Assembly (NCBI GenBank): GCA_023231475.1
Contig: JALJEE010001002.1
Coordinates: forward strand, 1 to 28,765
Length of the DNA stretch: 28,765 nucleotides
Source of the DNA: Seison nebaliae
Taxonomy: Eukaryota; Rotifera; Pararotatoria; Seisonacea; Seisonidae
Direction of reading: 5' to 3'
This document shows positions 9,338 to 18,521 of this stretch, one piece after another (position 1 is the first letter of the stretch; every line of letters begins with the position of its first letter). The notes under the pieces were generated by a model. That model saw only the letters and a list, made by a program, of their open reading frames with translations. It ran no database searches and was not told the origin of the DNA. The position numbers were made by a program, and so were the translations under genes.

Positions 9338-9693
9338 GATGAATGAACAGGAAAAGGTCCAACAGCAAATTGTTTACTCGCTGGTGCAATATGAGATTGT
9401 AGAAGGTGAATCTAGAAATAAATGATTTATTTGAAGATTTGAAGGATGGATTGATATTGTTGAAATTTCTCGAATTATTATCAGATAAAAGATTACCATC
9501 ACCTTCTCATGGTAACACGAGAAGAATTCATCATATGGAGAATGTAGGGAAATCATTAGAATTCCTGAAAAGCGAAATGGTAATCTTATTGAACATTGGG
9601 GTTGACGATATGGTTGATAGAAATGGAAAAATTATTTTGGGCTTAATATGGACTATCGTTATACGATATCAGATATAGGCAATAATCGTAGAA
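9338..9693 (+). pseudogene. Spectrin-type calponin-homology (CH1) domain pseudogene
   Basis: The segment matches the first CH domain of the actin-binding region of beta-spectrins and relatives: NEQEKVQQQ, FTRWCNMRL, KVNLEINDLFEDLKDG, LLKFLELLSDKRLP, ENVGKSLEFLKSE, then GKIILGLIWTIVIRYQI. It is broken: the frame changes between VQQQ and FTRWCN, a TAG falls after NMRL, and another TAG follows RYQI where the family has Gln of IQDI. Beyond it AIIVEE resembles the start of the inter-domain linker, but no CH2 domain or spectrin repeat follows. The absence of introns over the whole domain is compatible with a retrocopy or an exon duplicate. INDLFEDLKDG favours beta-heavy spectrin over alpha-actinin, but weakly. 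Confidence 0.8.
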
Positions 9694-10391
9694 GAATGAA
9701 GACGGCGAATTCACGAAGTTATCAGCAGATGACGAACAATATTCAACGGCAGCAACAACGAATCACTGAGAAGAATGTAAAAAATACCTAATCCCTAATA
9801 CCTAAAACTCAATTTTCTTGTTTTCATCCTAAGTCTTCCTACTAACAAGTCATTTTGTAATTCATCTTTTGTAATTGAATATGAAGAGCTGTTAGAAATT
9901 CAAAATTAACAAACTATTGTTCGTTTGAAACATGTTGTAATATTATCAAATACCTGACACGAAAACACGGTTTGGTTGTAAATTCGAAAGTCGCTGCCCA
10001 ACAGCAAGTATTTGTTTTCATTGCTTAAATGTTTATATTATTTCTTTACTTTTCAAATTTTTTCGATATTCTTTTTCATTTTGGATAAATTTTTTATTTG
10101 AAATTTGTTCCTTCATAATTCTCTTTTTTTTCATTTCGTTCTTCTTATAGTTTCTACATCTTCAAAACATTTCCATATCATCACTATCGTTTACTAAAAT
10201 TGGCCTTATGTGTAACGACCCAATAATAAATATTAATCATTGATTTCAAGGATGAGCATTCTCAGCAGAACTGTTAGAGATCCACTTTATTTTTTAAAAA
10301 ACATGACCTTTTATTATATAATATTACAAAGAAAATATAGATAATTACGAAAGATACTTTATTTTTGGAATATGTTAGACATTATTCATTC
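9694..10391. other. Intergenic, no gene seen
   Basis: Very AT-rich. No open frame with protein-like composition was recognised on either strand. Confidence 0.5.
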
Positions 10392-10469
10392 AATAAACTT
10401 TATCATTTCGTATGATTCATTCACGAGTATGATTCACGAATCATTATCTCATTTGGCATAAAGTTTATT
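10392..10469. repeat. Hairpin just upstream of the 229-aa gene
   Basis: AATAAACTTTAT at 10392-10403 is exactly complementary to 10458-10469. Smaller ATGATTC/GAATCAT pairs lie inside. It ends 30 bases before the start codon, so it could lie in the promoter or leader. Confidence 0.45.
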
Positions 10470-10499
10470 TAATAATATTTATTCTATTAAAATTTCAAT

Positions 10500-11189
10500 A
10501 TGCCCAGTGTGAATCGATTGATATCTTGTGCAACCAAATTTGGAATTTTGCAACTCTTACCCTTCACATTTTATACTCAACAAAAATATCAAAATTATTT
10601 ATTCCGACTAATCGTGTTATCGATATTTGGAGTTGTTTATTTATATTGGATTACTTGTCATTCGAAAAAGAGCAGAAGATGTGCAGTAGAAAGTATTATT
10701 CGTTTACGTTTTTGTATTGGAACTGTCGCTCATTTGTTGATTGGACCGATAATGTTTTATAAACTCTACATTCATCAAAATAAAGAAACGTTTTGGTTAT
10801 TGTTAATTCGAAGGAAGCACGCCATCGAATTATTTGAGAAATATGGAATGGAATTATTCATGAAACTTTACGTTGGAATACTTTATTTGTTAACGTTAAT
10901 TTTTATGAAATTGAGAAATGGAAAAGTCGAAATATTACAATTATTTACATATTCATCCGAAATTTTGATAAATATTATTTTCTTCTATATTCAATACTTC
11001 ATCAAATTTCACAAATATCGTACCGACAATGACATGTTCAATAGATTGATAATTTATTACATTTATGGAATGTGTTTTTTCTGGATAATTTTACCCTTTT
11101 TTCTCTCAATCTGCTTATTCTTCTCTTTCAAATCATCTAAAATTCAGAGATATTATTCGATGGAAACATATCCGATAAGAACGGCATGA
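10500..11189 (+). CDS. Orphan multi-pass membrane protein (229 aa)
   Basis: A single open frame from ATG to TGA with no intron seen. Hydrophobic segments lie near residues 33-52, 68-90, 119-138, 147-168 and 180-208, with Lys/Arg-rich short loops between them (for example HSKKSRR and IRRKHAI), so about five or six membrane passes are likely. There is no cleavable signal peptide. Aromatic-rich helices and small size recall invertebrate chemoreceptor-like proteins, but no diagnostic motif is present and the family is not recognised. An AATAAA lies 67 bases after the stop. It converges on the GLUT-like gene, whose stop is 190 bases away. Confidence 0.6.
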   Translation: MPSVNRLISCATKFGILQLLPFTFYTQQKYQNYLFRLIVLSIFGVVYLYWITCHSKKSRRCAVESIIRLRFCIGTVAHLLIGPIMFYKLYIHQNKETFWLLLIRRKHAIELFEKYGMELFMKLYVGILYLLTLIFMKLRNGKVEILQLFTYSSEILINIIFFYIQYFIKFHKYRTDNDMFNRLIIYYIYGMCFFWIILPFFLSICLFFSFKSSKIQRYYSMETYPIRTA

Positions 11190-11255
11190 AATTGATCTTA
11201 TCATTATCATGCACATGATTAAATTACCTATTAATTTATATCGATTTTATAATGG

Positions 11256-11261
11256 AATAAA
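11256..11261 (+). terminator. Polyadenylation signal of the 229-aa gene
   Basis: AATAAA 67 bases after the stop codon, within the 190-base gap between convergent genes. Confidence 0.45.
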
Positions 11262-11380
11262 AGTTTTCCATTTAAATTTCTCATTTAAATTCAAATTTCG
11301 ACGATTATTTAATAAATAAAATGGACGTAATAAATACAATTATCGTTCGTGGTTTGCACAATTGAATTTTGATATTATCA

Positions 11381-13310
11381 TTATTTCTTCAATTCATTAT
11401 AAATCTCATCCACTGATCGATTTTTCGTTTCGATTAGCATCTTCATTGACGTCAGTATTAGAATGGCTAAACATGACGTAAATATGAGGAAACTATAAGG
11501 ACCGATGACATTCTTCAAAGAAAGAAATGTTAATTAATTAAGTTGGATTTATTAAAAATAACTTCTATTATGGGAAATAGAACTCCAACACTACAAGCTG
11601 TTGTCCAATTAATGAATGTACAGATGGACATCGCTGCTCCACGTACTGAGTCGGGAAACATTTCCGCCGTTATCAACCAAGGAATTGGACCCGCTCCAAT
11701 ACTATAACCAATCAAGTAAGTAATTACACTGAATATACTCATATAGGATAAGAATTTGGAGAGATGCTACAAAGTAATAATTAAAAGAAATTTGAAATTT
11801 TCGAAGTTTTTCAAATATAACTTGAAATTTTATGAAAAAGAATAATGCGGTTATGAATGTAAACATAATGAATAATGATGTAATGAAGAGTGATCGACGA
11901 CCTAATCGATCCATTAACATCATTGCAACGAATGTCATAAATAGTTGTACTCCTCCGGTTGCAATGGTGGCGAATTGCGCGACATTCTCCGTCAAACCGG
12001 CGGAAGTAAAAATCGAAGTAGAATAGAAATTAACCTAAAATATTTTAATGAAAATTTTTTTCGATATAGAAATTAGAAAAATTAACAGCATTAATTCCTG
12101 CATATTGTTGTCCTAATTGAAGTAGGATGCAAACAAATAATGCACTTCGCATAACTTTCGATTTGAAGATGTGCATAAATTTCTAATAAATTCAAATATA
12201 ATAATAATAATAATAAGAAAAATAATAAACATTTGAATCCGATTCCTATATAACAAAAATAATAAGTTCAATATTATATTATAAAAAAATATGAGAAAAT
12301 TTAACATTTCGGTCATGCAGATCAGCTTCTTTAATTTCACCAACTTCCTTCTCAACAACTGTCGTTGACGATGTACCTCGAATGAATTGGAGAGCTAAAA
12401 TTGGGAAAAATTATAAGAACTTTTTTCATTCTAATTCGAACCTTTCATTGCTTTGGAGAAATTATGAAGTTTAGATATAGTATATTTGGGTGATTCGGGA
12501 CATTTGATAAATAATAACAATTGAATGATATTTGGAATGATTGTGAAACTCATCAAATATGGCCAAGTTTGAGGTCGACCTAAAAAGAAAGACAATCCTG
12601 CCACTTGTCCCACCAATACACCCAAAATGATTATCAGTTGGGGTAAACTTCCTACACGACCACGTTCACTTAACACGGTGATTTCGTTCAAATATAACGG
12701 TGCTACTCCCGAAGCGATACCAACACCGACACCCACAATGAATCGACCAGCAAAGAACATGGAGAAACTTCGAAAATAATATGCGAATGATATCACTAAT
12801 GGACCGATGATCAATGGTAAATTATTTAACATCATTAATCCACGTCTTCACAAAAATTAAAAAATTAAAAAAAAACGAAGAAAAATAAAACCTACCAAAA
12901 TAATCGGCTAATAATCCTGAACCACAACCACCAAAAATTCCACCAAACGGAACTATACCAACAGCGATAGACCAGTAAGTTTTGAGCAATGATTTTGGAA
13001 TGTAATTTGTACCATTAAGTATTGGGTGTGTGTGAGCATATGTCAAATTGAACCAATCTTCAAGAACTTGTTGAGGAACATTCACCACAGAAATATGATA
13101 TCCGAATGGAAAAGAACAACCAATCAATGCAGCAATTACACAGAGAATGTAGTTCTTATTTATTTGGTTCTTTTTCGGTTCTCCTAATAATGTGACATGA
13201 TCATCATCAGAAGTTCTTGGACTGACGCTTGATGAGGTGCCAGTGAAATTGATGGTAACCTCACGATGATTCAGTTCATCGTCATTTTTATTTAATCTTT
13301 CCGAAGACAT
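11381..13310 (-). CDS. GLUT-like facilitative sugar transporter (SLC2A family, 518 aa)
   Basis: Seven exons join in phase: 13310-12892, 12845-12442, 12394-12306, 12182-12087, 12034-11822, 11766-11563 and 11512-11381. Most introns are 46-55 bases; the third is 123. The product is a 12-helix MFS sugar transporter of usual length. Signature motifs in order are LADYFGRRGLMMLNN (the DRxGRR-type loop after TM2), a TM4 segment GVGVGIASGVAPLYLNE, PESPKY after TM6, QLGQQYAGINAV in TM7, MDRLGRRS between TM8 and TM9, GAGPIPW in TM10, and IETKNRSVDEI after TM12. The N-terminus carries an acidic dileucine-type motif (DHVTLL), and the first outer loop has two N-glycosylation sites (NLT, NGT). The TM7 QLS triplet associated with glucose selectivity in class I GLUTs reads QLG here. 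Substrate is inferred to be a hexose. Confidence 0.9.
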
Positions 13311-13993
13311 ATTTCAAGGTCAGGTCATTTATACAGCTAAACATTAGACTGGAACTTTTCTTTAATTAATTGTTTGACAAATTTCATTATGTTCTTTCTA
13401 CGACGTCAAATCTCAAAATTTTATTTCTCTCAATTCCTAAATAAACAAAGGCAATTTGTAAAGCAAAACTATCTTCTTATCAATTTCATTCGAACTGAAA
13501 CATCAATGAATGTCATGAAATAATTTTATCTCTCAACTTATTATTGTATGCTCATGAACTCATTAATTTTCAAAAAATGCATTAAAAATGCACAACCTTC
13601 AGAACTTGATCAACATCTGTTGCCTTCCTTCAAATAGTCACATTGACTTCAAACTTATATTATTATATCGAGAGGAAATTAATAAAATATTATTTTAAGT
13701 CAAATTTTAAGCACTTGTTGAAAGAATTCTTGGCGATAATGTAAAATACTTATAATTTTCTCTTATTGATAACCGAATGATAATTGTACAACAATATTGT
13801 AAAATATAATTCTAAAAACTATAGAAAATTAGAGAGCTCAAAATTTCAAATTGAGTTAATGAAAAAAGGCAGAATTATTTGCAAATTTCATGTTGAGAAA
13901 AAGGAAATTACATTTGGTACTTTTTAAAAACATCTTTCTATTTCTCATAGGGAGAATATCGTAAGCATTTTTCAAACAAAGTTGTTTCACACA
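13311..13993. other. Divergent intergenic region between GLUT-like and 133-aa genes
   Basis: AT-rich with no gene seen. The two genes point away from each other, so this region should hold both promoters. No clear TATA box was picked out. Confidence 0.4.
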
Positions 13994-14493
13994 ATGACAA
14001 GCGTACCAAGAGCCAGAACACCATTTTCATCAAGACGCAGACAGGATAACCTTTTAGGAAACAAAGACACGAAACACTTTTCTGATTTCACACCCGCAAA
14101 ATTACCTTCCGGTCAATCGACCAGTTTTCTATTTCTTTCATTTTTCTCATTCAAATTTTCTCAGTAGAGTATGAGAAGGAAATCAAATTCGATTTACCAA
14201 ATTTAAAAGAAGAAAACACTGATCAAGATAAGACATTGGAAAGCGAAGTGCATTTCCCCAATACAATCGAATACTCAGAATACAATAGAGTGACACGACC
14301 AAGTTTTTTTCATAAATTTTTTATTTTAAAATTAATAAAATTTGCAGGGAAAATTGTAAGAAATTCAGATTCATTAATTCATATGCTTTTGATCAATGAA
14401 CGTCCAATTTCAACAATTATCAATCCGGATCAAGCTCCACTATCACCAAGTGTATTCCTACCACGACAATCATCAGATGATGAATATGAATAA
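13994..14493 (+). CDS. Unrecognised 133-aa protein (three exons)
   Basis: Exons 13994-14111, 14165-14302 and 14348-14493 join in phase across introns of 53 bases (CCG|GTCAAT...TCTCAG) and 45 bases (CAA|GTTTTT...TTGCAG). The second intron is a multiple of three with no stop, so reading through is also possible and would add 15 hydrophobic residues. The protein has a basic Arg/Ser-rich start (RARTPFSSRRRQ), an acidic middle (EYEKEIKFDLPNLKEEN) and an acidic tail (QSSDDEYE), with no signal or membrane segment. The basic-to-acidic layout looks intrinsically disordered. No family is recognised. Its last 64 coding bases overlap the end of the RCC1-like gene on the other strand. Confidence 0.55.
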
Positions 14494-15455
14494 GGAAATG
14501 ATATATTTCCATAATTGATGATAATTTCATTGAATTTTTCATACTTCACTTTCGCTAATAAATTTAATTTTCTGTTTGTTTCATCTGTACCTATTAATAT
14601 TCCGGCATAATAAATATATAATTCATTATTTCTGTTCACTGGTTCTATGAAAATTGTCGATTGAACTGATGGAATAATAATAGAATTATTTCCCATCGGA
14701 ATTTCCTTCATCTCATTACAATTCATCACATCATCATCCGGTGATAAATTTAATTGACAAAATGAATTCCAACCACAACCATAAGTATGAGTTTCATTAA
14801 AGAAGATGGTGTGCCATCCTCCACAACGGAAATCTGTACAAGCTTTCAAATTATTTTCCGTAAATTTCTTCGGTCGATACCATTCGAGTTGGTTGAGATC
14901 AAAATCGAACAATTTTCCCATTTGACATCGACTTCCATTGCCTGAAGCGAAAAATTCATTTTTTTCTGATTGGAATATGAGATGTTCATTTCCTGAACCG
15001 ATTTTCTTCACTTCAAAATCCATCGTCATAATGATTGTTGATGATATTTGTAGATTTGGATAGTCGAAAGAGTGAACAATTAACTGATTATTGTCGATTA
15101 GATAAGAACAACAATATTCAGATTTATAACCAATGAATAATTGTGGAAATCGAATGATTGATGAAGAATTAATAGACATTTCTTCATTTAGATTGATTTC
15201 GAATTGATTTTCTTTTTTCTCAATTTTCTCCATAATGAAAAATAAAGAGAATTTTGTTGAATCATTTGAATGGAATAAAATAATTCCATCGAATGAAACT
15301 AATTGGAAATGTTCAGTCAAATCTTTCTTCTCATTTAAATAAAATGGTAAAACACGTCGATTATTTACCAATCGATCACTGACCAATTGAAATGAGAGTA
15401 ATCGATCTTCAATTAAATTAATCTTATATAACAATGATTCAATAAACATGAACAT
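14430..15455 (-). CDS. RCC1-repeat protein, RCCD1-like (341 aa)
   Basis: A single open frame. Residues about 149-180 (VKKIGSGNEHLIFQ, then FASGNGSRCQMG) and 205-236 (CTDFRCGGWHTIFFNE, then YGCGWNSFCQLNL) are two consecutive RCC1 beta-propeller repeats. The GGWH...GWN.S.QL pattern is closest to RCCD1, whose vertebrate member binds the JmjC protein KDM8; that partner is family knowledge only. The remaining propeller blades are not obvious by eye, and the N-terminal 140 residues are diverged. Length is near that of vertebrate RCCD1 (about 376). The tail (PYSYSSSDDCRGRNTLGDSGA) lies antisense to the coding end of the neighbouring gene. An upstream non-coding exon is possible. Confidence 0.7.
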   Translation of the reverse strand: MFMFIESLLYKINLIEDRLLSFQLVSDRLVNNRRVLPFYLNEKKDLTEHFQLVSFDGIILFHSNDSTKFSLFFIMEKIEKKENQFEINLNEEMSINSSSIIRFPQLFIGYKSEYCCSYLIDNNQLIVHSFDYPNLQISSTIIMTMDFEVKKIGSGNEHLIFQSEKNEFFASGNGSRCQMGKLFDFDLNQLEWYRPKKFTENNLKACTDFRCGGWHTIFFNETHTYGCGWNSFCQLNLSPDDDVMNCNEMKEIPMGNNSIIIPSVQSTIFIEPVNRNNELYIYYAGILIGTDETNRKLNLLAKVKYEKFNEIIINYGNISFPYSYSSSDDCRGRNTLGDSGA

Positions 15456-15662
15456 TATCGGCTATTATGTTGAAATGACAAACTAAAAATTATAAATTTC
15501 AAACAATTTCCAAAAATTTATTTGTCGAAGGCAAAAAACGGAAATTAGTCAAAATTAATTTAATTTAGATTTGTAGAAAATGTTAAAAGTTTCATATTCT
15601 TCGAAAAAACAATGTTTTCTTGAATTTTCAATTTTAACATGTGAAGAAAAAAAATTTTCTTT

Positions 15663-18521
15663 CTAATAATTCTCACCATCGAACGGAGAATATGGTGAGA
15701 AGTAGTTGTAATTGAATTGATCAGTAATTCGATGTCTTTGTATGATCGACTTCTTTTTATTGGTGGGACCGTTGGAAAAGATGATTGGAATTGAAGGAAT
15801 TTGAATTGATGACTTTTCATTTAAATCGTTAATTGAATCCATCACTGACGATACATGTAAATTTGGAGTTAATGTGAATGAGATTGGATGATTTGATCTG
15901 TTGTTCATACGTTGAGATTTGAGAGATAATAAATTATTTTTTTCTTTCTTATGAATCGAATCGTGTTTTGAGGAAGGAGGAGATGATGAAGTGGATTTGG
16001 AGGATGATGAAGTTGAGGATTGTATGGGTGTCGATGAGGAGAAGATGGAGGATGAGAGAGAATAATTAAAATAATCTAATTGTTCAAAATCAATGGAATC
16101 AGTTTGAATTAATACATCAACTTTATCAGTAACCATATCGGTCGATGCCATTGATGTTGTATAACATTGATCACTCAATGCCACTTCGATCGAATAGAAA
16201 TCTCTGGGCAATTTCGGTGGAGTTTGATTAGTTGAGTTATTGGACGATTTCATATCTTCATTCTTTTCCATGGTCGTTTGAGAGTTTTGACGATGAACGA
16301 TTTGTTTTGGATGAGGGAATGAGATTGATTGAAATTTGTAGAATAATTGAGATAAGATGGGCGGTGTTGAAGGGGAAATGTGGAGTTGATTATTATTATT
16401 CTTCTTCTTGATCGAAGAGACAACACTCTGTTTCTGATTGTACAAATGTTGATGATGATTCGCTGCTACACTTTTAAAGATTGGAAGCAATTTATCGATG
16501 GTGTCAGTGCCATGATCATAACGAGCTTTCGTACACAACAATGTGAGAAGGCGACGAAATGCGGAACGAAATGTTGGAGAATAGAATGTGTAAATGATGG
16601 GATTGAGCACACTGTTGAAATATCCAACCCAATTAACAATCTCTTTAAGACGTACGGGAAAGACATGATTCCCAACAAATGGGTTAATAATATAAATAGT
16701 GAAGAAGGGTAGCCAACATGCAATGAAGCCACCTACGACGATTGCAAGTGTTTTCGCTGCTTTCCTCTCACGAGCTAAACGAGTCCGTTCGTGGTTGCCA
16801 CTTTGTTTTAGAAGGAAAACTTCTTTTCTACGAGTAGTCCACCGTCTCGATGATGGCAAATTAGACGAGATACTGGAACATGTGGATGAACGAAAGTTCT
16901 TGGGGAAGAATCTTGCAGTGAGTTTTCTTCTCGATTGTTTCACTTTCGATATCTTCCCACTTTTCTTCTTTTTTCCTTGCTTCCTAATGTCTTCTTCGGA
17001 ACATAAAAGTCTTCTCGGATTGTTAGCGATCGGTTCGTCTAAAACTGATTTGTGTTGTTCCACATCTAAATAAGAATTCCTTTTTCTATTATCGTCAATT
17101 AGAATATCAGTATGTCTTTCGATTGGCGAATGGTTTGCCGATGACGATGGTGAGGAAATGTTCGTTCTTTGTCTATCTGAATAATGGAAATGACGTTGTC
17201 TTTCTGTTGAATATCGGAATGGGGAGAGATTATTTGAATTTGTACGATTTCGGCATAATCTATTCAATTTAATTATTCGTTTGGTCAATGTCATCGTTCG
17301 TCGACGGCTAATCAGTTTAGAAGACAATAGTGTACATTGATTACTTAATTTCTGATTTTTCTTTTCGACATGCACATCGTTACCAGAATGATAATACGAT
17401 TTCTTTTCTGAAAAAGAAAATTAATTCATTTTTTATTAAATTTCTCATACGTAAAATAATCTCCATCATAATCTCATTAGCTTACTACCATTTATTTAAT
17501 ATGACTATTATTATTATAAAAACTGTCAGTAAAAATTTAGGAGAAAAAAATGGAACATAACGAAAAATCTAAATAATTTGGATCGATGTCAAAAAGAAGA
17601 CGAACCTTCCACTGATAAGATGGTGCCCAGAGATTTGGTCCTTAATGGTCTCTCGTAGCAAGATTGAGTTGATTTCAATTGATTATTCACATTCGTCACA
17701 TTCATTAGACTTAATGAATACGTATCTTGTTGTAATTCTTGCTCTTCGTTGAGACATTGTCGAATTTTCTGTTGTTCTTGTAAATGTAAACGACGTTCTC
17801 TTGAATCGGCCACTTGGAATATTCGCGCGTAAATAAATAACATTACTATCATGGGAACGAAGAATGATCCACAAGCTGAATAAACAACGTAGCCCTTCGT
17901 ATTGATGTACATACAAGTATTGGATTTTTTCGATCTGACACTTTCTTGCCAACCGAACACATAAGGCGGACATGTTATTAGAATGGATAATAACCAAACT
18001 AATGCTATCATTCCATAAGCTGTCTTCTTTGTTCGTTGTTGAGTTGAATATGTCAAGGGATTCGTTACAGCCATGTATCGATCAACACTTATACAACACA
18101 AATTGAGAATTGATGCTGTACATAACATTACGTCTGCTGCTATCCACAAATCACATATGACGGTATTGAATGGCCATTCGTGATAGATATGAACGATAAT
18201 GCTAATTGGTAGGACGAGAACGGAAAGTAACAAATCACTGACGGCTAATGATGAAACGAAAACATTAGTTATCGTTTGAAGACGTCTCGTCGTTGCTATG
18301 GCAACGATGACTAGCAAATTACCGAAAATTGCACCGAAACAAGTCAATGTCAAGTAAACAAGTCCGAACCAGTCAATATCAATCTTATCAAGAAGTGAAT
18401 TGTGGGACGTATTGAAATGAGTTGAATGAGGTATGAATGATCCATTCGTCGTCGTACCGGTATCGTTGTCACTTGCATCATCAATATTATAATAGTATGT
18501 GGTAATGTTGGATGCAAGCAT
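15663..18521 (-). CDS. Biogenic-amine G-protein-coupled receptor (886 aa)
   Basis: Exons 18521-17606 and 17407-15663 join in phase across a 198-base intron (GAAG|GTTCGT...TTTTTCAG). The product is a class A receptor: N-glycosylation sites at N5, N26 and N37; TM1 about 52-76; TM2 with D96; TM3 with D130, the amine-binding Asp; DRY at 148-150; TM4 with W176; a Cys at 203 in loop 2 to pair with C123; TM5 with S215 and S219, which suit catechol or phenol hydroxyls; TM6 CWLPFF at 536-541; TM7 NPIIY at 574-578. These mark a receptor for a monoamine such as tyramine, octopamine, dopamine or serotonin; the exact ligand cannot be set. The third intracellular loop (about 290 residues, Arg/Ser/Lys-rich) and the C-tail (about 305 residues, Ser/Thr-rich) are unusually long. 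The intron falls in the third loop. Confidence 0.9.

Noticed and set aside
13994-14493. Securin- or sororin-like identity for the 133-aa protein, suggested by its basic start and acidic tail
   Set aside because: No KEN box, D-box or FGF motif could be placed confidently; the resemblance is only in charge layout.
16380-17073. Plus-strand open frames across the GPCR second exon
   Set aside because: They are antisense shadows of the receptor coding sequence with no motifs.
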